64,000 nt of DNA, taken from contig NZ_CP019893.1 in the NCBI RefSeq assembly GCF_002156705.1, positions 2,790,001 through 2,854,000 on the forward strand, read 5' to 3'. Below are positions 35,363-42,654 of the stretch, piece by piece; position 1 is the first letter of the stretch, and the number at the start of each line of letters is the position of its first letter. This stretch comes from Natrarchaeobaculum aegyptiacum. GTDB lineage: Archaea > Halobacteriota > Halobacteria > Halobacteriales > Natrialbaceae. The notes beneath the pieces were generated by a model. That model made no database searches. It was not told where the DNA came from and saw nothing but the letters and a program-made list of their open reading frames with translations. A program made the translations under genes and the position numbers.

Positions 35363-36115
35363 ATGCAAGCAGAAATCATCGGAATTGAGGATGGTATCGT
35401 TGGTGTCAGAGTAGTTGACCCACGTGGAAACACTCATCTGGTTGAAATAGATTTTGATGAGCAAGACACGATTGATCTTCATGCCCAGGAGGCGTATCCT
35501 CTAGAGGCGTCTGATCAAACTGAGGACGTACAACGGATTATGGACCAAGTGCTTGCTCGCGCCCGATTCGAGGCCCACACACAAACGGAGTACGACATCC
35601 TCCGTTCGGGGTGGGACCCGACCCAGTTACGCCGGGGCATCGACGCCCTCAAGCGTATTTCAGACGACGAATTCGACGATCTCTTCTACGAGTATTACAC
35701 GGCGTTGCACGATCCGACGCGCCTCAAAGACGAGTATGATATCGGTCCAGACACTGCCGAAGTCGAGGGGAACCCCCGGATCGCACTCGTGATCAAGAGC
35801 TTCTGTATCGACGATCAAAATGAGATTGTGAACGATTTACCCCTGTTCGTCTTCTACTCGAGCGAACAGGCCGACAAAAATTATACGGCTGGTCCGGATC
35901 CCGACTGTCCCAGTGGTACTACTGAAATCCCGTCGATGCTCCCGCCGTTCAAAGACGCACCAGAAGACTTCGTCTATCCAGAGGACTTCAGAGGCCTGAT
36001 GATCAATAATCTCATCTGCCAAATTAGAGACGTTTATCGCAATATGGGTGAGCGTCCGCCGAAGCAGTACGATATCGACGGCTTCGGAAAGCCCCACGGG
36101 AACTTTGATCGGTGA
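35363..36115 (+). CDS. Family B protein, copy B2
   Basis: Unrecognised protein of 250 residues, paralogue of B1. It has the same blocks: EIIGIEDGIVGVRVVDPRGN, ARARFEAHTQTEYDILRSGW, LRRGIDALKRISDDEFDDLF, KSFCIDDQNEIVNDLPLFV, a Cys in DPDCPSGT, and the signature CQIRDVYRNMGERPPKQYD then IDGFG. It is the most divergent B copy in the middle (FYEYYTALHDPTRLKDEYDI). Its own A partner has decayed to psiA2, whose 3' remnant ends three bases before this ATG. Translation signals of B2 may now stand alone. Confidence 0.75.
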   Translation: MQAEIIGIEDGIVGVRVVDPRGNTHLVEIDFDEQDTIDLHAQEAYPLEASDQTEDVQRIMDQVLARARFEAHTQTEYDILRSGWDPTQLRRGIDALKRISDDEFDDLFYEYYTALHDPTRLKDEYDIGPDTAEVEGNPRIALVIKSFCIDDQNEIVNDLPLFVFYSSEQADKNYTAGPDPDCPSGTTEIPSMLPPFKDAPEDFVYPEDFRGLMINNLICQIRDVYRNMGERPPKQYDIDGFGKPHGNFDR

Positions 36116-36137
36116 TACTAATTGTAGTATTCATCGG

Positions 36138-36773
36138 ATGAATGAAAAGTACACGAACCACGTGTTATTCGACCGGGATGGGGAACTCATTGGTCACGTA
36201 CACGAACGATTCACAGAAGCAACCCAAACTGATCCAGAACCTGCCCGAATCCTCAAACGGGTGCAGTTTCGGGCACGAAACGAGGCTCATCGCCAGACTG
36301 AAGCCGATCTTCTCCTCCCCATCCTCGACTGGACCGTCATTGAAGACACCATCGGCGTACTCGAATCGTTCGATGTTCCACAGATTATGGAACACTTCGA
36401 GGACTTTTACGAAGCAATTCAGGATCCACCCGTCGAAAACGTTGCCTATACTGCACTGTTCCTCTTCCTGAACGATGGTCGTGATGAACTTGTTAGACAA
36501 TCTGATCCAGTAACGTTCTATCACGAAAACGATAACCTCACTCATACTGAGTTTTCTTTCGAGCGCGATCCCGACGCTTATGTTACAATCCCGCCGCTCG
36601 AGGAGATCTTTGCCCTTGATAAGCGGTTTCGGGACCTTATTGTCCACCAGCTTAAATGTAGAATAAGAGACCTCCACTACATGCAAGGGCGTCAGCCTCC
36701 AGAGAAGTATCGGGTCGACGGGTTAGGGGTCAACGATTCTAAAATTGTTCCCTTCAACGAACAAGCAAAGTAG
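36138..36773 (+). CDS. Family A protein, copy A3, shortened N-terminus
   Basis: Unrecognised protein of 211 residues, close to A4 in the middle and end: LFDRDGELIGHVHERF, RVQFRARNEAHRQTEADLLL, TVIEDTIGVLESFDVPQIME, DPPVENVAYTALFLFLND and the signature CRIRDLHYMQGRQPPEKYR then VDGLG. The N-terminal block MEADVIGLDSVGVAIQVI of A1 and A4 is missing: only an in-frame remnant-like stretch lies upstream. The ATG used gives a start just before the conserved YTNHVLFD segment. It begins 22 bases after B2. It may be partly degenerate. Confidence 0.65.
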   Translation: MNEKYTNHVLFDRDGELIGHVHERFTEATQTDPEPARILKRVQFRARNEAHRQTEADLLLPILDWTVIEDTIGVLESFDVPQIMEHFEDFYEAIQDPPVENVAYTALFLFLNDGRDELVRQSDPVTFYHENDNLTHTEFSFERDPDAYVTIPPLEEIFALDKRFRDLIVHQLKCRIRDLHYMQGRQPPEKYRVDGLGVNDSKIVPFNEQAK

Positions 36774-36777
36774 ATTT

Positions 36778-37560
36778 ATGAAGGCAGAAATCATCGGCAC
36801 CGAAGATGGCATTATTGGTGTAAAAGTTATCGATCCACGTGGAAATCAACATCTCGTTGAGATTGACGTTGAGGACGAGGATTCTAAAGATCTCCACGCC
36901 CAAGAATCGTATCCGCTCGACGCATCGAAGCGAACCAAAGAACAGGAACGTCTCATGAATCAAGTTGCAGCTCGAGCTAGGTTCGAAGCCCATACTCAGA
37001 CGGAATATGAGATCCTTCGGGACGGCTGGGACCCTCGACAACTACGACGGGGGATTGACGCTCTCGAGAACATGCCAGCGGAGGAGTTTGATGAAGCGTT
37101 CCGTGAGTATTACCACGCACTCATCAATCCGGAAAAAACCAAGGAAGAGTACGACATTACTAAATACTCAGTCGAATTTCCTGGTGAGCCCCAGGTCTCG
37201 CTGATTATGAAAGGATTTTGTATTGATGAGTCGAACAAAGTTGTGAATGTTCTTTCTGATTTCTGTATTTACTACTCAAATGAGAATGCAGAGATGAATT
37301 ATACGACAGGAACATTTGCAAGTTGTTCGGATAATTTGACACAAATAACGCCAATGATTCCACCATTCAAACAACCTCCTGATGTTGATGATTTCGTCTA
37401 TCCTGAGGATTTCCGAGGGTTCATGATCCATAACCTCATATGCCAAATTAGGGACATTTATCTGAATATGGGTGAGGACCCACCAGACCAGTACAATATT
37501 CAAGGGTTTGGGAAGGGGACCGGTAATTTCGATTATGACCAATATCTACCATGGGAATGA
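36778..37560 (+). CDS. Family B protein, copy B3
   Basis: Unrecognised protein of 260 residues, four bases after A3. Blocks as in B1: AEIIGTEDGIIGVKVIDPRG, ARARFEAHTQTEYEILRDGW, LRRGIDALENMPAEEFDEAF, KGFCIDESNKVVNVLSDFC, FASCSDNLTQITPMIPPF and the signature CQIRDIYLNMGEDPPDQYN then IQGFG. It has a slightly extended proline-rich loop (KQPPDVDDFVYP) and a short extra C-terminus (DYDQYLPWE). Codon use is notably AT-rich in its second half, more than elsewhere in the window. Confidence 0.75.
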   Translation: MKAEIIGTEDGIIGVKVIDPRGNQHLVEIDVEDEDSKDLHAQESYPLDASKRTKEQERLMNQVAARARFEAHTQTEYEILRDGWDPRQLRRGIDALENMPAEEFDEAFREYYHALINPEKTKEEYDITKYSVEFPGEPQVSLIMKGFCIDESNKVVNVLSDFCIYYSNENAEMNYTTGTFASCSDNLTQITPMIPPFKQPPDVDDFVYPEDFRGFMIHNLICQIRDIYLNMGEDPPDQYNIQGFGKGTGNFDYDQYLPWE

Positions 37561-37625
37561 CTGAAAATCGTTCTGACGAGTGCTTCGATATTCAGTTGAG
37601 GAATAGAAGATGATGTGACATACGA

Positions 37626-38315
37626 ATGGAAGCAGACGTTATCGGACTGGATAGCGTAGGGGTAGCTATCCAGGTGATCGATCACCGGGATTATACCCGT
37701 CACTTGCTGTTCGACTGGGGCGGTGAACTCATCGGTCACGTTCACGAACGGTTTTCAGAATCGAGTCAAACTGACCCAGAACCCTCCCGGATTCTCAAAC
37801 GCGTGCAGTTCCGTGCTAGAAACGAAGCACATCGACAGACTAATGCTGGTCTCCTTCTGCCCGTTTTCGACTGGCAAGTCATCGAAGATACCATTGCGAT
37901 CCTTGAATCATTTGATATTCAACAAATCATGGAGCAGTTCGGAGACTTTTACGATGCCATTCAATCCCCACCTGTGGATGACCTCGCTTTCACTGCACTC
38001 TTTCTTTCACTAAACGACAAGCGTGACGCGATCGTTAATCGGTCGGATCCGCTATCCTTCTACTTTGAGGACGAAACCCTCCTGCACACTCATTTCCGTT
38101 ACGAGGAGGAGCCCGATGCCTACCTGACGATTCCACCGTTCGAAAGGCCGATAGCCTGCGATAAAGGGTTCAGAGATATATTGGTTCATCACCTCAAATG
38201 TCGTATAAGAGATCTCCACTACATGCAAGGGCTTCAGCCTCCATCAGAATATCAGGTCAAGGGACTTGGAATCAATAAACAAAAAATCGTCCCGTATAAT
38301 GATCAAGCACTATAG
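37626..38315 (+). CDS. Family A protein, copy A4
   Basis: Unrecognised protein of 229 residues with the full A N-terminus (MEADVIGLDSVGVAIQVIDH, LLFDWGGELIGHVHERF). The helical middle reads RVQFRARNEAHRQTNAGLLL and WQVIEDTIAILESFDIQQIM; then SPPVDDLAFTALFLSLND, a PDAYLTIPPFERPIACDKGF loop and the signature CRIRDLHYMQGLQPPSEYQ then VKGLG. It starts 65 bases after B3, the longest gap inside the array apart from psiA2, and the DNA around its start is nearly identical to the start region of A1, which points to recent duplication or gene conversion. Confidence 0.75.
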   Translation: MEADVIGLDSVGVAIQVIDHRDYTRHLLFDWGGELIGHVHERFSESSQTDPEPSRILKRVQFRARNEAHRQTNAGLLLPVFDWQVIEDTIAILESFDIQQIMEQFGDFYDAIQSPPVDDLAFTALFLSLNDKRDAIVNRSDPLSFYFEDETLLHTHFRYEEEPDAYLTIPPFERPIACDKGFRDILVHHLKCRIRDLHYMQGLQPPSEYQVKGLGINKQKIVPYNDQAL

Positions 38316-38319
38316 AACC

Positions 38320-39084
38320 ATGAAAGCAGAAATCATTGGAATCAGAAATGGAATTATTGGTGTGAAAGTAGTTGACCCACGGGGTAATTTGCATCTTGTA
38401 GAAATTGATATTGAAGAAAAGGGGACTAATCATACTCACGCCCAAGAATCCTACCCTTTAGATCCGAAAAACCAAACTGAAGAACAACAGAGCATAATGA
38501 ACCAAGTTGAAGCCCGCGCCAGATTCGAGGCGCACACACAGACAAGTTACGATATACTACTCTCTGACTGGGACCCACGACAGTTGCGGCGTGGGATTGA
38601 TGCCTTGGAGAAGATGCCACTCGACCAGTTCGACGATGCCTTTCGGGAGTATTATCATGCATTGATCAATCCAGAGCGAACTAAACAGGAATATGGAATA
38701 ACCGAAGGCGCAGTTGAATTTGAGGGGGAACCTCGGATCGCACTGGTGATGAAAGGTTTCTGTATCAACGATAAAAACGAGGTCGTTGATGTCCTACCGG
38801 ATATGTATATTTATTATTCGAAAGAGGACATCGAGGAGACGTACACGACTGGAACACCGGCAAGTTGTTCGGAGGATACGACACAGGTAACTCCGATGGT
38901 ACCTCCGTTCGTAGAAGTGCCCGAGGATTTCGTTTACCCAGAGGATTTCCGGGGCTTCCTCATCAACAATCTTATCTGCCAGATTAGAGACATATACCGG
39001 AATATGGGTGAAACGCCGCCCAAACAGTACGACATCGAAGGATACGGCAAACCAAAAGGGAACTTCGATCGTGACGAGTACTAA
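38320..39084 (+). CDS. Family B protein, copy B4
   Basis: Unrecognised protein of 254 residues, four bases after A4. Blocks: AEIIGIRNGIIGVKVVDPRG, ARARFEAHTQTSYDILLSDW, LRRGIDALEKMPLDQFDDAF, KGFCINDKNEVVDVLPDMY, TPASCSEDTTQVTPMVPPF and the signature CQIRDIYRNMGETPPKQYD then IEGYG. It is the last intact member. A further A fragment follows directly, so the array once continued. Confidence 0.75.
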   Translation: MKAEIIGIRNGIIGVKVVDPRGNLHLVEIDIEEKGTNHTHAQESYPLDPKNQTEEQQSIMNQVEARARFEAHTQTSYDILLSDWDPRQLRRGIDALEKMPLDQFDDAFREYYHALINPERTKQEYGITEGAVEFEGEPRIALVMKGFCINDKNEVVDVLPDMYIYYSKEDIEETYTTGTPASCSEDTTQVTPMVPPFVEVPEDFVYPEDFRGFLINNLICQIRDIYRNMGETPPKQYDIEGYGKPKGNFDRDEY

Positions 39085-39195
39085 CGCGAGTCGAGACGCA
39101 CGACACTCTCCTCAGCACAACTTCGAGTGGGTCGTTCTCGACGAGGCCATCGATGTCCTCAAAATTTTCCAAGTGTTTGATAGAATAGCGTAATT
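39085..39195 (+). pseudogene. Internal fragment of an A gene (psiA5)
   Basis: Right after B4 about 110 bases match the middle of A1: the DNA equivalent of the HETDAKLLSP region and then FEWVVLDEAIDVLK, after which the similarity stops (KIFQVFDRIA and a stop). It is a truncated fifth A copy marking the right edge of the array. Confidence 0.7.
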
Positions 39196-39454
39196 CACTG
39201 ACTCGTCGAACTGCGAAATAGTCATCAAACTGGTGAGGAGTCACCGTTCAACCTATGCATTAGAACACATTTTCGGAACCCGTCACGGCCTCCCTGCCAG
39301 AGAATCAGAACAGCAAGACCGTTCCCCTCGGGCAACGGGCGGGCTCGGGAGGTCACTGCGCCGTCGACCAGAAATGCGGTCACCGGGTCCGTATCGAGAG
39401 TGTGTGGTAACCGACCCCAACCGACATAGCTACCGACGGCGTACGCACAGTCCC
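39196..39454. other. Intergenic stretch right of the array
   Basis: No gene recognised. Base composition returns here to the GC-rich state of the chromosome, so the border of the acquired region is probably near 39200-39250. Confidence 0.4.
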
Positions 39455-39748
39455 ATGAACGACTCGGATGCAGAATCACACGAACGGACGACGATCACCA
39501 CCGGCCGCAACTTCGAACAGGAGTTCCGCCTCGACGCGAGCGACGCCGGCTCGTTCCTGATCGAACTCGGCGAACAGCTCCGTGACGGCGACGAACTGAC
39601 GATCGAAACCGACGAGTGGGAACTCCCCTTCGCCTTCGGCGATCCCGTCGAACTCGAGATCGAGTTCGAGGGCGTCGGCGAACCGACCCTCGAGATCGAA
39701 CTCGAACTTCCGGGACGGACCGACGAGACCGCACCCGAGGTTCGCTAG
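39455..39748 (+). CDS. Amphi-Trp domain protein
   Basis: A 97-residue acidic protein resembling the haloarchaeal amphi-Trp domain family. The order is an amphipathic helix (ASDAGSFLIELGEQLRDGDE), a strand TIETDEWELPF, then alternating acidic strands (VELEIEFEGVGEPTLEIELE). Function is unknown. Six bases separate its stop from the next ATG, so it is probably co-transcribed with the SAMP/MoaD gene. Confidence 0.65.
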   Translation: MNDSDAESHERTTITTGRNFEQEFRLDASDAGSFLIELGEQLRDGDELTIETDEWELPFAFGDPVELEIEFEGVGEPTLEIELELPGRTDETAPEVR

Positions 39749-39754
39749 TCGCCG

Positions 39755-40015
39755 ATGGAAGTAACCGTCTACGGCCCGCTGCGCAGCGCCACCGGCGACA
39801 AACAGGTTCGGGTCGCGTTCGAGGGCAGGACGGTCCACGAGGCACTCGAGGCGCTCGTCGAGGCCTACCCGCGTGCCGAACAGTATCTGTACCGGCACGA
39901 CGGCACGCTCGCCTCGAGCGTTCGAATCTCGATAGCTGGAGAGCGCGTCGACCTCGACGACCCGTGTCCGGCCGACGCCGAGGTCACCGTCCATCCGGCG
40001 GTTCAGGGCGGGTAG
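39755..40015 (+). CDS. Ubiquitin-like SAMP1/MoaD-type protein
   Basis: Beta-grasp protein of 86 residues ending in Gly-Gly, the mark of MoaD/SAMP proteins. Such proteins are adenylated by UbaA and either carry sulfur for molybdopterin synthesis or are joined to lysines of target proteins. Seen: strand VTVYGPLRSATG, helix VHEALEALVEAYPRAEQYL, and the end EVTVHPAVQGG. The likely co-transcribed amphi-Trp gene gives no clue to the target. Which of the two roles it plays cannot be told from sequence. Confidence 0.8.
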   Translation: MEVTVYGPLRSATGDKQVRVAFEGRTVHEALEALVEAYPRAEQYLYRHDGTLASSVRISIAGERVDLDDPCPADAEVTVHPAVQGG

Positions 40016-40016
40016 T

Positions 40017-41321
40017 TCAGAGTTCGTACTGCTCGCGAACCAGATGGTCGATTCCACACTCCTCGAGTCGGTCCATCGGGGCGAGCATCGTAAGCTGGAC
40101 GACACCCGGGAGGCGACCGATTTCGACGCCGCCGGTGAACGTACAGCGGGTGCGGACCTCCCCTTCGCTCATCTCGAGCAGGTCGCCGGCCCGGTCGAAC
40201 GCGTTCTGAGTGGCGTCGTTGACCGTCGCACCCGAGCCGATCACCTGGATCGGCCCCATATCGGTCTCGACGTCGACGCCGTACTCCTCGCCGAGGGCCT
40301 GCCCGCGCTCGCGGTCGTCCTCGCTGTAGGGTTCGGCGATGTGTGGGAGGTCTTCTTCGTTCGGCAAGAGGAGCGGTCCGTCGAGTTCGAGGCCCTCGAT
40401 CACCTCGACGTCGAATTCGGTGATCCCGCTGACGTCGGTCGTATGCAATGCGAGTTCGCCGTCGCCCTGGTTCGCGTGCAGGTCACCGACGTAGATCCCG
40501 CCGCCGTCGACTTTCACGGGACAGACGAGGATGGCTCCCTCGCGGACGGCGTTGATGTCCATGTGGCCGTCGGTCCGGGCCTCGAGTTCGGACTCGTCCT
40601 CGAGTCCCCAGTCGTGGTCGGCACCGACGAGGAACTGGCCGAAGTCGCCGGCGTTGTGCGAGTCGGGGAGTTCGACCGGCGGCGTGGTTCCGATGTTGCC
40701 GACGAACGGCCGGAGGTGCCCGAGCGTTCCCGGCATCTCCGATGGAGCATAGAGGAGGATCGGGTGCTGTCGGGAGTTCTCCGGGAGAGCCATCGCCTCG
40801 TCTGCCCGTTCGGCGAGGTCCGCGGCGGCGTCCTCCTCGAGCGTGATCCCGACCTCGTAGTCGTCGTCGAACGCGGTGGTAATCCCGTACTCGAAGCCGA
40901 ACGACGACGCGTTTTCGCCGCACTCGACACAGCGGATCGCCTTCTCGCCAGTCCCCTCGACGACCGTCTCGGGCCACTCGGTCCCACAGCCCGGACAGCG
41001 ATGGTCGACGAACGGATCGTCGCCGAAGGCCCCCTCGCGTTCTTCCATCGACCCCGTGGCCGTCGCGACGCTCGTTACCTCGATGTCCGTGATCCTGATA
41101 GCGATCGCGTCACCGACTTCGGCACCTTCGACGGCGATCGGCTTCGTTACCTCGTGGCCACCGCGAAACGACGGCGTGATCATCGGCCCCCAGCACGCAG
41201 GCGGCGTATGCGTCCGGACGGTCCCGCCGTCTGCGACCGTTCCCGCCCACTCCTGGTCCGGTCCGACCAGTCCGAGCGTGTACGCAGCGACCTCGAGTTC
41301 GGTTTCGATCTGTTGAGACAT
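40017..41321 (-). CDS. Acetamidase/formamidase family protein with zinc-ribbon insert
   Basis: FmdA/AmdA-type amidohydrolase, 434 residues, hydrolysing acetamide or formamide to ammonia and the acid. Family segments include LPDSHNAGDFGQFLVGADHD-like region near 235, VKVDGGGIYVGDLHANQGDG near 285 and SGATVNDATQNAFDRA toward the end. Unusually, a four-cysteine ribbon (Cys109, Cys112, Cys131, Cys134; CPGCG and CVECG) lies in the N-terminal part. It converges with the SAMP gene, with one base between the two stop codons. Confidence 0.8.
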   Translation of the reverse strand: MSQQIETELEVAAYTLGLVGPDQEWAGTVADGGTVRTHTPPACWGPMITPSFRGGHEVTKPIAVEGAEVGDAIAIRITDIEVTSVATATGSMEEREGAFGDDPFVDHRCPGCGTEWPETVVEGTGEKAIRCVECGENASSFGFEYGITTAFDDDYEVGITLEEDAAADLAERADEAMALPENSRQHPILLYAPSEMPGTLGHLRPFVGNIGTTPPVELPDSHNAGDFGQFLVGADHDWGLEDESELEARTDGHMDINAVREGAILVCPVKVDGGGIYVGDLHANQGDGELALHTTDVSGITEFDVEVIEGLELDGPLLLPNEEDLPHIAEPYSEDDRERGQALGEEYGVDVETDMGPIQVIGSGATVNDATQNAFDRAGDLLEMSEGEVRTRCTFTGGVEIGRLPGVVQLTMLAPMDRLEECGIDHLVREQYEL

Positions 41322-41446
41322 ACCTGCCTGCGCATTCGCTCGAGTGGTCGATAAACGTTAACACGTGCCACTTCGAGTGACTGTCCGGGTGCTCTCCGGA
41401 TTCGACGACAGAATACCGACGAGAGACAGGTGACGAAGTTCGCTGG

Positions 41447-41674
41447 TCAGCGATTCTTCCACGTCAGCCGGTCGACGTACGCGCCAATCCGATCGTTGAC
41501 GCTCGAGAGCCACGCGCCGGGGGAGACAACCCGCAGTTCGCGTTCGTCGACTTCGATGCGGTCCTCGCCAAAGGGGTCACGTTCGGCGTGGTCCTCGTCT
41601 TCCCGGCCGGCGCTGGCGACGTCGACCGTCGTCGACATCGAGCAGCGGCCGCAGGCTTCTCGCTGTCGTTCCAT
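41447..41674 (-). CDS. Hypothetical acidic protein with CxxC
   Basis: A 75-residue acidic protein with a CGRC motif near residue 8 and a hydrophobic closing helix (SVNDRIGAYVDRLTWKN). Family unknown. The acidic composition supports coding on this strand. It is divergent from the next gene with about 125 bases between. Confidence 0.55.
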   Translation of the reverse strand: MERQREACGRCSMSTTVDVASAGREDEDHAERDPFGEDRIEVDERELRVVSPGAWLSSVNDRIGAYVDRLTWKNR

Positions 41675-41766
41675 ACCAGACGTACGGTGCGGACGGTGCT
41701 AAACGCTTGGGTCACGAGTATCGGTTCGTTGTGGACCGGATGATCTGTCAGCCCGGCCTGCCGACG

Positions 41767-41776
41767 AATTTTTATC
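41767..41776 (+). promoter_or_regulatory. TATA element of the 228-residue protein gene
   Basis: ATTTTTATCC lies about 28 bases before the ATG at 41799, a leaderless arrangement. Confidence 0.45.
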
Positions 41777-41798
41777 CGGTCCGTGGGTTCGTCCCGTC

Positions 41799-42485
41799 AT
41801 GGACGAACGGGCCGAGCGAGACGGGGGGTCGTTGCAGTCGGGAGCCGACGAGCCAGGCAGTCCCGAGACCCGACGTGAGGACGACGCCCTCGAGGGCCAC
41901 GAACTCCCGCGGGAGGTTCGCGAGGCGGTCCCCGACTGGGAGGACCCGTATCTCGACCGGGTGAGCGCCCGACTCATGCACAGCTACGACCTCGAGAAGG
42001 ACGTCCGCGTCGGGAGCGAGCAGTTCGACCTCTACGGGGAACTCCGCGTCGAGAGCAGCAAACACCTCTTCCATCCGTCGGTGACCTACGCGAACCACCA
42101 CATGCGTGAGTTCCTGTACGCAGACCGTCGTGCGGGCATCTCCGTCGCCGACGTCGAGCGACTCGTCGACCTCGGACACGAACTCGCCGACGAGCGCGTC
42201 GAGGCCAGCGACCAACACCGGGCGACCGAGTTTACGTTCGTGCTCGTCGTCCCGGAACTTCCCGAGGAGGTGCGGACGTTCGTCGACGGCTTCACCGACC
42301 GAACCCTGCTGAAGTACGGCTTCCACGGCCACTACGAGATCCACTGCTGTGTCGTCGCTCCGGACGAGGAGGCAGTCGTCTCGAGCGCCCGGACTGAGAT
42401 CGGCGGAGCATTCGCTCTCTGGGATCCCCTCGAAGAGCCACGGGGCGGTATTCTCGGGCGACTCTCCGGACTCTTCTCGCGATAG
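41799..42485 (+). CDS. Conserved haloarchaeal hypothetical protein
   Basis: A 228-residue soluble protein of unknown family. After an acidic head of about 30 residues it has YLDRVSARLMHSYDLEKD, RVESSKHLFHPSVTYANHHM, and FTFVLVVPELPEEVRTFVDG, then LLKYGFHGHYEIHCCVVAPD with several His and Cys residues that might bind a metal. It ends with an amphipathic helix (GGILGRLSGLFSR). No neighbour suggests its role. Confidence 0.6.
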   Translation: MDERAERDGGSLQSGADEPGSPETRREDDALEGHELPREVREAVPDWEDPYLDRVSARLMHSYDLEKDVRVGSEQFDLYGELRVESSKHLFHPSVTYANHHMREFLYADRRAGISVADVERLVDLGHELADERVEASDQHRATEFTFVLVVPELPEEVRTFVDGFTDRTLLKYGFHGHYEIHCCVVAPDEEAVVSSARTEIGGAFALWDPLEEPRGGILGRLSGLFSR

Positions 42486-42654
42486 GTGACTGCTGGCGCA
42501 CTCGACGTGGTCGACTGCGTCTCGAACGGAGCGCGGTGACGGCTCGTCGGCGCACTCGACGGTCGGGGCCGAATGGCCGAACTGACGGATCGTGATACCT
42601 CTCTGGGTACGCTGACGCAAAAAATCGGTTTTCGAAACCGGATCGGCGATGGGA

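Noticed and set aside
33728-39084. Tandem copies as part of an insertion sequence or integron
   Set aside because: No transposase, integrase or repeat recombination sites occur between the copies; the units are ordinary gene pairs.
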